Shown here one piece after another: positions 54,476 through 64,000 of a DNA stretch of 64,000 bases. The translations under genes were made by a program, and so were the position numbers. Source of the stretch: Hawksworthiomyces lignivorus (lineage: Eukaryota; Ascomycota; Sordariomycetes; Ophiostomatales; Ophiostomataceae); the NCBI GenBank assembly GCA_002917075.1, contig NTMA01000071.1, positions 1 to 64,000 on the forward strand. The letters are read 5' to 3'. Under the pieces are notes generated by a model, which saw nothing but the letters and a program-made list of their open reading frames with translations, was not told the DNA's origin and made no database searches. Each line of letters opens with the position of its first letter. Within the stretch, counting starts at the first letter, position 1.

Positions 54476-56205
54476 TTTTAGACATGGGCGACTATTTGTG
54501 CGCTTTCCTCAGGCTGGAATAGTCGTTCTCTTGGCACCAAAAGAGCCTGAGCACGAAGTCTGGTTTAAATTGCAATTAAAAGTTGAAGAGCGATAATTGC
54601 TTAGGAGAGACCGCCAGATAAACGACAGAGTAATCAAATGTGAAATACAAAGCTCTTTATATGAATATTTCAAGTCTGGGGGGGGGGGGGGGGGGGGGGA
54701 GAGGGGAGGTTTCTTAGTTATATTCAACAGCGCTCTTAGACCTCATCGGTGGAAATTACGTGGCACAGTCTCCCTGCGCGAAGTAGATTAAGATGAACTT
54801 GTGGCGTTTTCCGTGTTTTCAGTTTACGCAAGCATCGCCAAACACAAATTTCTTAGCGAATGGTACGCGTAATTCAAGTCAAAGCAAAAATATACTTAGT
54901 TTTCCTTCAGCACCTGATTCTCTTCCTAGGTGAAAATAAGATCTAAACAAATTATTATCTCACAGAAACCCGCCTCAGGAACTAAAACTTACATATGCGA
55001 GAATGACGATGATCTTCAGCCAAGAAAAATACTCTATGTTTGAGTCTAAGCGCACATAAGGCTATCCAGATTAGGTAGAGTGTTTACGAAAAAAATATAG
55101 AATGTCACTTCAGCTTTTCAATTGACTAAAATGAATCAATATTATAACACAAATGTTTTAGATATTTGCTAACCAACGAATTGCACTGCTACTTCATACG
55201 ACATGGCGGTTTTCTATTGCACTATGGAGTTCTAAACTTTTGTACAGAAATAAGACAATTCTTATTACTCTGCGTCCCCTTACATATACTATTTTAATCC
55301 TATTACTTAAGTTCAAGATGACCAAGATTCGACAACACTACGCGAGATTCAGGAAGCGAATATGACTTGTAGCTTCTAAAGACCAATGTAAATTGAAAAA
55401 GTACACAATTGCGTCTTTTTTCAATAAGAACTGTCAATGTTTCTCGTGGACTGATGAATGGCTGGGGAATAATATATCATAAGAGGTTACAAAACCATTG
55501 GTCACATAAGATTGTCAACGCACTAAATCAACGAAGGAAATTCGCAAACAGTAAAAAGAAATACTCAAAATTATTAGGGCTAAAAACTTACCGCGGGTTT
55601 AAGTATTTAGTTTATCAAGAAAATATAATTGTAATATTTATTAATTTATTTTGAGAGTCGTTTCGTATTTAATGTTTAGTAAGATTACTCTCTAGTACGA
55701 TGAAGCTTTGACATATTTATATAAAACTTTACCTTCGTCTCTGCTTCCCTCACAATTCTCAACGAAAAAGCTAAAAAAGTACCTAATAACATTTTCAAAA
55801 ACTGTGTTTAAAACAACCTGGTGAGATATCTAAAAACTACTAATAAATAATCTAATACTATTATACAATATTCACAGGTTAGAAGCGGAGACATATACAG
55901 GAACTCCAGCTGAAGCAAGCGAAGCCTTAGCCTGCGCCGGCTCGGGACGAATCTCGGACCAGAACTAAGTGATAGATGCCACAGGCTCTTAGATTGCGAG
56001 TTCGATCCATTTCGTATTTTCTTGTCCACGCTACTCCGTATACCCTGCAGCACAGCCATTCATCCCTACCACCGAAGTATGATGATTATTAGGGGCGAAA
56101 TCTTAGAAATGTTGCAGAGCTGGTCATATTATTGGCTCTCTTCTTTTTTTGTTGCTTAGATATGAATCTTAGAATCTACAGACAACAGCATAGATTCCTT
56201 AGCCG
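54476..56205. other. AT-rich island with poly-G tract
   Basis: About 1.7 kb, very AT-rich from about 54780 to 56150, with TpA-rich words as expected after repeat-induced point mutation. A G22 tract lies at 54678-54699. Short open frames (for example 55409-55654) show no family features. Confidence 0.45.
54678..54699. repeat. Homopolymer G22
   Basis: Twenty-two G on the plus strand upstream of the two-domain secreted protein gene (about 200 bp from its start). Confidence 0.85.
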
Positions 56206-58315
56206 TTAAATTTTACTTGCATCTGCAATGTCGCTCAAAAAGGGCTCTGGATTGAGCGCAAGCCAGTCCGCTGTTTCTGTCCAGTACAGCTCATCAAAGT
56301 CAAAATCAATCGTGGGACATAATTCAACGCCAACGTTCTCCACGGCTGCTCGCCGCATTCTAGGTAGTCGTGCCTCGTACCATTCTTTCAGCCTTTTCAT
56401 CTTAGCTCCCTCTCGACAAAATGGACTGCAACCGCTCTTCTCGCCGTCATCCGTCTCTCGGCTTGCCTCTTCGTATTTTTGAGCAAGGCTGTCGAGTATA
56501 GGCAACAATGGCGATATTTGACACACGGCCTCTAAATCCCAACCGTCACACTGAAAGAAATTGAGCATGCCTAGAACTACAGCTGCGTGAGCAACTAAGG
56601 CAAAGATTGTCATCGGCAGGCGGTAGTACAGGTTAGATGGTAGCGCAAGCCACTCCGCAAAGAATTCTTTGGTGCTCTGGAGGCACATCATCAGCAATGT
56701 GAGTCGGGCCGGATTGGATGTTTTTGCGGTAGTCTGTGTTGCCTCTCCTCGAAGAGCAATTTCAGTATTGTATATGGATAATATGGCAAGATGAATGCGG
56801 CAAAGAGCTGACTTGGTTAGTCTCGACAACGCGAAGCTGAAAAGATCAATGAGACTTACGACTTTTCAGAAGTTCGGGATCTTGCGATAGTCTGAACCTT
56901 TCCAGGTCGTTCTGAAATGATTTTGCGAGCATTTGAACAGTGTCACTGCCGAGTTCGCTCCAGTAGTCAACACCGTTATGAGGAAAATGGAGTGCAGCAG
57001 TGTCTGCGACAGTTTGACACCGTACTTGGAAGAGTAAAAACTTGTCACTCGGGTACTCCTGGCGCTTTTCAATCTCTAAGCAGCACTCTGCAACATATGG
57101 CGTATTTTGCAATGGTTCAATCTTGCCGAAATTGGCCGCAAGTCTAGATTGTCGTTAGTGCTATATGGAACCAAGGCTCCTGAGGTCAAAAAGCACCTTC
57201 CAGCCTACGTACCCTCTCGTCAAACAGAACAAACCCAAAAACGCCCTCCTTTCCTCTAAAGTCCTCTGGGGCTTCTCCCAGTTCTTTCTGAGGCTTTTCC
57301 ATCCATTAACAGATATATCTTGTCCTTCGGGCGAACGCAGCGATCTGTGCAGGTTTAGGTCAAACACGAGAGCAGTTGCCAGCTGGATCATATTTGTCAG
57401 CTGTGGCGAAGGTGACAGATGATGATGATACCATGCTGCGAAAATCAAAATGCCCTGCAATAGATCAAGAGATTTTCTGCCCTCGAGGAAAATTTGGTTG
57501 GTGCATGACTGTATAAACCTAGTTCTCAACTCTGATTGCTGTGATACGTTTTGATAGGACGACACTATCATGACGCTGTCATGCAATGTTGGTTTGGAGC
57601 AGTACAAGTCTCCTGCTGTCGCTCCTGGGGGGATCACAACAAACGGAAAATATGGTGCGATGTCATTCTGGAAAATTTGCAACGTCCTATCTACAGGTTC
57701 ACCCCGAGGTAGAATAGAAACGGTGGCGCAGTGTGTTTGAACATTGAGAAGCGGCGCTTGCAGAGAACTGGAATCGATAGGGATATCTGCAGCGTTGGCC
57801 CAGCCGGGTGTTCCTGAGGTGGTAAAAGATTCATCGTCCCGTGGTAAGTTCGCTCGCCGATCTGAGAGCAGGGACACAATACTGTCTAGCTTTTCTGCGA
57901 GTTGTGTAGTAGGACTGCAGCCGCGTTAGCAAGATTGGTGCTTGGGAGAGAGAGCTGCAGTTCACCAAAAATCCATACTTAGTCCTTGGGCGCCTATACT
58001 GCTTCTTAGCTGGAGGCAGGCCAGGTATACATGTTTTCCCTAGTCTCTTGCATCTAGGAGATATCAAGCTCAGCAACCGCTTTGGATTCGATTTCGAAGA
58101 AACAAAGAGACAAGGCAGGGAAAGTAAGGAAACCTATTCTTCATTGTGCGGAATTGCAGAATGAGTGCTGAGTATAATTAATACCTTTCACACGCTTCAT
58201 TTTCGTTTCTCGGACGGCTGCATCTCGCTTTAGAGACTGCGCAGACATGACAGGCTCGCGCCTGGCGTAGTGTTGAACCGGCAGCGGGTGCCCCGTTGGC
58301 AGCCGCTGACGCCAT
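56206..58315 (-). CDS. Zn2Cys6 transcription factor
   Basis: Exons (minus) 58315-58185, 58053-57979, 57914-57213, 57143-56860 and 56807-56206, 597 residues. The zinc cluster Cys22, 25, 32, 42, 45 and 52 (C-x2-C-x6-C-x9-C-x2-C-x6-C) is split by the first intron, and splicing restores ACERCKRLGKTC. The regulatory region has APYFPFVVIPP, LDLLQGILIFAAWYHHH and a TRGLAANFGKI-TPYVAECC segment spanning an intron, as in fungal-specific regulators of this type. The 52-bp last intron has an ACTAAC branch site. It is divergent to the RTA1 gene with 388 bp between starts, so RTA1 is a likely target. Confidence 0.9.
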
Positions 58316-58703
58316 AGTGTATTAGTTCCGGAGAATGTTGTTGAGAATGAGATGCGTACTAGATGGAAACGGCAGCAATACAGATCTTTACAAGGAAGCT
58401 CATGGCCGAAAAGTGCAGCCTAGCGCTCTGGACGCGTGTTTGGCGTGGCGTGGAACTTCACAGTGAGATTTTGGGCGGGGTCGGGCACCTAAAAAAACAC
58501 CCGGTCCCGGTCCCGTTCAGTAAGACACCGCCTTCTATAGTAGCATGCTAATAATTCACACGATCACCAGAATGCCATCTAAATATGATGGAGAATTATA
58601 TATTTGCTTCATTGCCTTTGGATCTTTTTTAATTTAGAACAAAAAATATCATGTTACACATTCTCTGACATTTAGGCTTCAAGAGTGACTACGCATCGCC
58701 AAC
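58316..58703. promoter_or_regulatory. Divergent promoter, Zn2Cys6 / RTA1
   Basis: 388 bp between start codons. Holds CGGTCCCGGTCCCG repeats at about 58502-58515 that could serve as CGG-type sites. Not proven. Confidence 0.45.
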
Positions 58704-59673
58704 ATGAGCACATATTTCAAATACTATCATTATGATCCCTCGCTGGCTGCAAGCTGCATCTTTGCAGTTCTTTTTGGACTTTCAACTGTTTGGCACGTCG
58801 TTACCTTGATCCATGAAAGAACCTGGTACCTCATTCCTGTCGTTGTTGGTGGAATTTGTATGTCATCGGCATTTCCAGGCATAGGCCTTCTAAGCATTTA
58901 AATATGTGCTAATGTACATCTACAGTTGAAATTATTGGGTACGCATCTCGGGCAGTGTCACATTCTGAGGCTCCAAACTTGAGTCTTGGTCCCTACGTTG
59001 TCCAGACGCTCCTTCTCCTCATCGCACCGCCTCTTTTTGCTGCGAGCATTTACATGATACTGGGCCGCATCATCATTGCTGTGGATGGTGAGAAGTATAG
59101 TCTGATCAAGAAGAGATGGATGACCAAGGTGTTCGTGATCAGCGACGTCATTTGCTTTCTTGTGCAACTTGGAGGTATTTATCTAAATCTCTAATGAGCA
59201 TGATGATGAATGAAATTGCAAAGAACAAACTCTCACATCTTACAGGTGCCGGATTGATGGCTAGCTCGCAGTCGACGACATCGAACACCGGATCTCGTAT
59301 TGTGCTGGCGGGGTTGCTCGTACAGATTATAATTTTTGCTCTATTTGTCGCCGTCGCCGCGATCTTTCATCGCCGTCTATTAGTCTGCCCAACCATTCCG
59401 TCACAGGACACCTCTCTCCAGTGGGAGAAGTATCTCAACATCCTATACACAACCAGCGGGCTCATCCTCTTACGCAACATAGTGCGCGTGGCGGAGTTTG
59501 TCGAGGGCTTTAACGGATATATCATTCTGCATGAAGTTTTTCTCTATATCTTCGACGCACTCCCCATGGCGGCAGTCATGTACATCTTCAACGTCTGGCA
59601 CCCCGCAAACCTATCGAAGCAAGGCAGAATCATCAGGTTGAAGAGGACAGGAAACGCTGAGATTGAAATGTAG
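58704..59673 (+). CDS. RTA1-family membrane protein
   Basis: Exons 58704-58857, 58926-59174 and 59246-59673, 276 residues, seven membrane segments expected. Family landmarks: YHYDPSLAASCIFAVLFGL, the conserved EIIGYASRA restored by splicing, LLLIAPPLFAASIYMILGRII, FVISDVICFLVQLGGAG across the second intron, and RNIVRVAEFVEGFNGYIILHE. RTA1/RSB1 proteins confer tolerance to aminocholesterol drugs or sphingoid bases; the transport mechanism is not settled. Plasma-membrane location is expected. It sits between two Zn2Cys6 genes. Confidence 0.93.
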
Positions 59674-60365
59674 CACATAACCACACAAGGCCTGAAGACA
59701 AAACGGGCCAAAGCAAATGTAGGATGTATGCCGATAAGCTGTTAAGTATAACTGAAAAAGAAGGCTACAAGGACAGGCTATTCATTGCAGGTTTAAAATG
59801 ATAATTGCATAAAATTCTGCTTTTCATTTCTTTTCTTCTTTCCTTTTTTTTTTTCTCTTTATTTGTTTTATCATTATTCTTTGCTACTCTACTCTCATAT
59901 ATTGTAAATAGACCAAAAAAAATAAACCAACGTTTTCTTTTGTACTTCATGCTCTTGACTAGTTTCCTATAGACTATTGTGTGCTTCGGGCACCATTTCG
60001 CACGGAGCCAATCAGGCGATATATGTAAGTCCCACATTCTTGATTTTTGGAGGGGCGCCACTCTCTGACGCCACGACCGCCTATTCTCTAATATTACAGA
60101 AAAAGCATTTGTAACAACGCTCGCAACTGCTTGTCTGCCCAATGAGCATACCACCCCTCAGGTAGGTTATCGTGGTGCACTGGTATCCCCGCTGCGCTGG
60201 AACGGTATTACAGTAAAACCAAGAGTTGTAACACGGATCAACACTGAACCGAGAGCTTCGGTGTCCGCCGGCCCCCGCATTTTTCTCTTATAAGCCAGTG
60301 TACTTCCTCTTCAGCATGCCATTGCTAGACGCCGTTTTCGAGTTGAGCGGACCTTCCTTTTGAAA
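59674..60365. other. Intergenic
   Basis: 3' flank of RTA1 and promoter of the second Zn2Cys6 gene. T-rich run at about 59840-59860. No other gene recognised. Confidence 0.45.
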
Positions 60366-62481
60366 ATGCCAAATCCAAGACGAGTCACGTCTTGTGGCAC
60401 ATGCAGGCGGCTAAAGACAAGATGCCAGATCAGTAATGGAGCAACACGATGCATTCGCTGCGAGACTCTGAGGTATGTTTTTGTACAACTGGCTGGGATC
60501 CTCTTGAAAGGCGAAACTAAAACTAGAAGACTTAAATGCTCACTTCCGTTGGCATCCGATACCGATACTAGCACTCTTGTGTCAATGCAAATGAGATTGG
60601 GAGTGACCAAAACAGACTCGCAGTGCCATTGTAATGAACGGTAAGCAGCAAAAATCATTCCGGATGTAGAAGAAAACAACAACGCTAAACCGACTTTTTC
60701 GCGATTCAGCCTTTCATCGATTGAGAACTCTTTGAATGAAATCAAGCACCAATTAGCATCGCAACTTTCGCATCTACCTGCTCCAAAGGTCCAACGTCTC
60801 TCAGAACCTCAGCCAGCAGAAAAGCACATCGAGACAGCGGCTGATAGAAACTTAGGAGGCGACATCCAGACAACTTCCAACTCGCAACTTGCTCCAATCA
60901 AGACTGTTCGTCAACTACACAAACTAATTACTGGCGATTCGCTTAGCAACAGACAGGAGAGTGTACTCAGTTCTCTAAGGGAGATCGGAGTAGATCCTGA
61001 TGGATTAGGAAGGATCCTTTTTGGAGGGTAAGACAAGGAGTCTGATCTCTGCCCCGAACTGTACACCAATGGTGGACTATTCCCTAGCCTCTTTAGACTA
61101 CGAGCAGTATTGAGCATCTTACTGACAATCAGACGTAGTTCTCAGAAAATGATGGCTAGATTGGCATTCCCTGACCTAGAATTCTCTTCTACAAAAGAGC
61201 ACAATCATGCCCTCTTCGCCACATGCCTGCTTGCGGGTATGCAGACCATCCCATCTTTTCTCGGATCCGAAACACACCTTCGTCTTCATGCGTCAGTCAA
61301 AGATCAGCTAGGAAAAGCAATCATAAATACCCCAGTCGACTTGGAAACGATCCAGGCAATGCTGATATTTGGCGCTTGGAAGTTGGGAAGCGTGTTTCGC
61401 GGCCAATATGTTGACAGTTGGTACTTGAGTGGCTCGGCTCTCATGCACTTGATGATGAGCTCCAAACTCTGGACTATGGACTCATTGTCCCAAATCGAAA
61501 ATCCAGGGGCAAGCGTCGAGCTTCGTACCTGGACCATGGCATGCCTCTTGCACTTAAAGTACGCTTTGCGAATATCCATCGCATCTAAATCAGCTAGGAA
61601 CAGTCTAAATGCTAAAAACAATGCGCTTCTAGATTTGCTATTGGAACCGGCCAGCCTTTAGCAATGCACTACAGCTATATGGAACCACTTCTGATTTTTG
61701 CAGAAAATAATTCACATCCACAGGGAGTCTTATCGTTCGAATTGCAACTCTATTTAGTATTATATAAAGGGGCTGTGAAAACTACCTCGTCTGTCAGCGA
61801 AACGTGGATGGCAATCAAAAACTGGGCTGTAAGATCCGAAGAAAGTAAGTTGGATTCTCAGCACTGAAATTTTGCAGAGGCTCTACTCCCCTTATCTTAT
61901 TCTCATCGCAGTTTGAAGATTCTTGCCCTTCTTCTACTCTCTCTTCAAGCTCCAGAACATACCCTAACGTGATCGCAGGTGACGTCGACGTGCTTCACTT
62001 TGCTTACTTAACTGTGTCCTTGATTTTTGCTCGATGGGAACTAGTCCAACTTGACAAAAGTTCTTTATCAACGCTAGATCCGGCAAAGCTGGCCTCGATA
62101 GAGCATCGCAGAACTGATCTCGTAAATCTAGTGCTAGAATGGTCTCATAAACTTCTGGAGCAGATTATTACCGATTACACAGGCAGCCCACAGACCAAAC
62201 CGATATACGACTCTCTTCTTGGGTCGTACGCTGCGGTTACCTTGGTGGAATACGCTCAACATCTACCAAATGTTCAAGCAACGCATGTATTGATGGAAAG
62301 AGTTGTGAATCAGGGACACGAGTCGCACGTTATCGAGCCAGTTGTAAACTGGGCGACTAATGTTATGCGGAAAAAGGCCTTGGACTCGATGGTGCGGATG
62401 CAACTTGAAATGACAGAATGGGCTCAAGAAACTCCAACTGACTGGGTTCCAAATAATATCATCGAGTCAATCCCCTTTTAA
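60366..62481 (+). CDS. Zn2Cys6 transcription factor
   Basis: Exons 60366-60472, 60530-60640, 60710-61027, 61097-61558, 61633-61844 and 61979-62481, 570 residues. The cluster Cys10, 13, 20, 29, 32 and 39 (C-x2-C-x6-C-x8-C-x2-C-x6-C) spans the first intron. A short coiled coil (SSIENSLNEIKHQLASQLSHL) follows. Regulatory-domain words: FATCLLAGMQTIP, PVDLETIQAMLIFGAWK, and LHLKFAIGTGQPLAM after splicing. The last intron (134 bp) is the least certain: a shorter version ending at 61887 would add about 30 Ser-rich residues. It lies next to an NCS1 permease and may control it. Moderately AT-rich coding. Confidence 0.85.
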
Positions 62482-62768
62482 GAATGCTGACAATCTATAG
62501 ACGTGCTAGCAAGCAAATTCCACTTATATACAGAGTCTTTTATTGAGGCAGAAACGGGGCGTGGCTGTTGCATTAAACATTGTCACGATATACACCGGAC
62601 TCTGTTGGGAGGGTATAGGTAGGGGAGAAGTTGTAAACTTAAATATTGAAATCTTGAGCTACACGCTGTATAAATTACGTAGAAGTCTATCAAACCGATG
62701 TCGTGAAAAGTGAACTAAAGAAAACTAGACATAAGAGCCAATTCGAACATAGATAAGAAATAGTCATC

Positions 62769-64000
62769 TCAAATTGTTGCTTCCTTTGACAGCTTTCTGA
62801 GCGACTGCTTTTCAATTTCCATTACCGTGTTGCCAGTTTGAGTAAGGTTGGGGGCAGCCTCCACACCGTTGATGATAAACTCTGCGTAAGACTGGTTATC
62901 AAACTCATCCACGTAATTTTTACACTCTTTCCAGCCACTGAGCTTCTCAATACCATTGTTGGGGAACAATATATTAACAAAGTAGAAGCTTGCGAAGGCA
63001 ACGATGAGACCAAAAGGATAAGCGAAGTAATAAAAGCGTTGAACACCCAATGGAGCAGCCACGCCAAGTTGATTCAGAAAGCCATAGAAGCTAGGTCCAA
63101 TGGCAATAACATAGACTGCGAAAGCCCGAATGTTCCAACCATGGAAAAAGCGACAAGGCGTCCCACGACTCGCTGAATACAGGGATGGGATGTCAAGGTG
63201 GCCTCGTCGGAGGAGGTAATAATCACAAATGAGAATCCCCGCGATGGCCGCCAGGAATATCTGGTAAGAAGCGAGAAAATTGATGAACACGATCGCGGAG
63301 GATAGGAGATACCAAGGGCATATGGCAAACGACAGAACTAGTTAAACACCTCGGAGATTAATGTGCCAATCAAGACCTCAGATCGTGGATATCAAGACGT
63401 ACCTGCACAAAGAAAGAAGCCGCGCTTAATGGTGATGTACCTTGGACAAAGGGCCGCGATGTCATTTCCAGCCCTGTGATGTTTGGTGAGTTGCGTTAGA
63501 AAATAGCAAAGGGGCATTAAAATACTACTTACGGAATTGAATTTTCAAAAATGGCAGAAAATATCGACGAGTAAGTGAGAGATAATGCAATGAAAGCACA
63601 CCCGGTCCGATTCGTTGAGGTATACCGGTCTCCTTCCATCAGTCGGTCTAGGAGGTCAACTGGATTCCAAATAAGCTGTAGTACGGCGTTAAAACAAACA
63701 ATTTCAGCTATATTCATCACTAAACGCTTTGACCCGAGGGAATACGTGCCTCGCCAAATATATTTTGACTAGTAGAGGCAATGACGTTGCCAAAAACCGC
63801 AATCAATAAACTGGAAGCTGGAAACCCTATAATCTGACCCCATAGGACATCGTTGGGTTTACGAGCATATCGTTGGAGGTCGGCAGCATTTGAAATGAAA
63901 GTTCCACATTGAGCAAGACCAAGAAAAAGAAATTTTGCTATCATCCATGACTTGTCTGGTCCACTGATTGTTGAAGGCTGGCGTAGGAACGTAGCAGAGC
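62769..64000 (-). CDS. NCS1 nucleobase/allantoin-type permease (5' part beyond window)
   Basis: Partial gene running off the right edge. Exons (minus) 64000-63726 (incomplete at its 5' side), 63675-63533, 63473-63403 and 63337-62769; all junctions keep frame, for example SIP-AGNDIAALCPRYITIKRG and CAVLSFAICPW. Landmarks of the nucleobase:cation symporter-1 family: FISNAADLQRYARKPND, NPVDLLDRL, AGNDIAALCPRYI, and SYQIFLAAIAGILICDYYLLRRGHLDIPSLYS. The family imports uracil, allantoin, uridine, thiamine or hydantoins; the subgroup is not resolved. Plasma membrane. Confidence 0.93.

Noticed and set aside
55409..55654. 81-codon plus-strand frame in the AT-rich island
   Set aside because: Lys/Asn-rich, as expected from AT-rich DNA; no family features.
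61845..61978. Shorter intron alternative (61845-61887) in the second Zn2Cys6 gene
   Set aside because: The acceptor at 61978 has a strong pyrimidine tract and branch-like CTAAC; the shorter form would add a Ser-rich segment that looks intronic.
1..64000. CRISPR arrays, rRNA, tRNA, plasmid or phage features
   Set aside because: None seen; the window is eukaryotic nuclear DNA with spliceosomal introns throughout.

Overview
The window is nuclear DNA of a filamentous ascomycete (Pezizomycotina, most likely a Sordariomycete). Support for this: almost every gene carries short GT-AG introns of 50-140 bp with CTAAC/CTGAC-like branch sites. The gene content is also typical: an AA9 lytic polysaccharide monooxygenase, three Zn2Cys6 regulators, a bZIP-DUF3425 regulator, an RTA1 protein, and TRI12-, Dal5-, Dur3- and NCS1-type transporters. 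Twenty-six protein genes are modelled, one cut by the right edge, plus one degraded Tc1/mariner transposon. All exon models keep the reading frame through every junction. No rRNA, tRNA or CRISPR array was recognised.

Layout: 0-17 kb holds core genes and single-function genes: ALG10 glucosyltransferase, a low-complexity conserved protein, AA9 LPMO, an SDR, bZIP-DUF3425, a DUF1907 ester hydrolase, a conserved fungal unknown, and a Myb/SANT gene whose reading frame continues into a C2H2-type region. From 17.2 to 31.9 kb lies a run that looks like a catabolic cluster: Zn2Cys6 regulator, isocitrate lyase/PEP-mutase superfamily enzyme, SMP-30-type lactonase, amidase, isochorismatase-type amidohydrolase, Dur3-type sodium:solute symporter and alpha/beta-hydrolase. 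Divergent promoters and GATA-type sites fit nitrogen control. The core genes for glycyl-tRNA synthetase (32.5-34.7 kb) and a Pho85-type kinase (36.8-37.9 kb) follow, with an aldo-keto reductase between them. An SDR next to a TRI12-type efflux pump sits at 39-42.8 kb.

From about 43 to 56 kb the DNA is sparse in genes and partly AT-rich. It holds the decayed transposon, one Dal5-family transporter, a GPI-type secreted protein, a 69-residue protein with 25 cysteines (metallothionein-like) and a secreted protein built from two copies of one domain. From 56 kb to the right edge is a second accessory module: two Zn2Cys6 regulators flanking an RTA1 membrane protein, then an NCS1 nucleobase/allantoin-type permease that runs off the window.

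The strongest candidates for something undescribed are the 17-32 kb amide/urea-type cluster, the cysteine-rich mini-protein at 52.56 kb, and the Myb-C2H2 chimeric gene. Functions are assigned from motifs and remembered family features; no database search was run.
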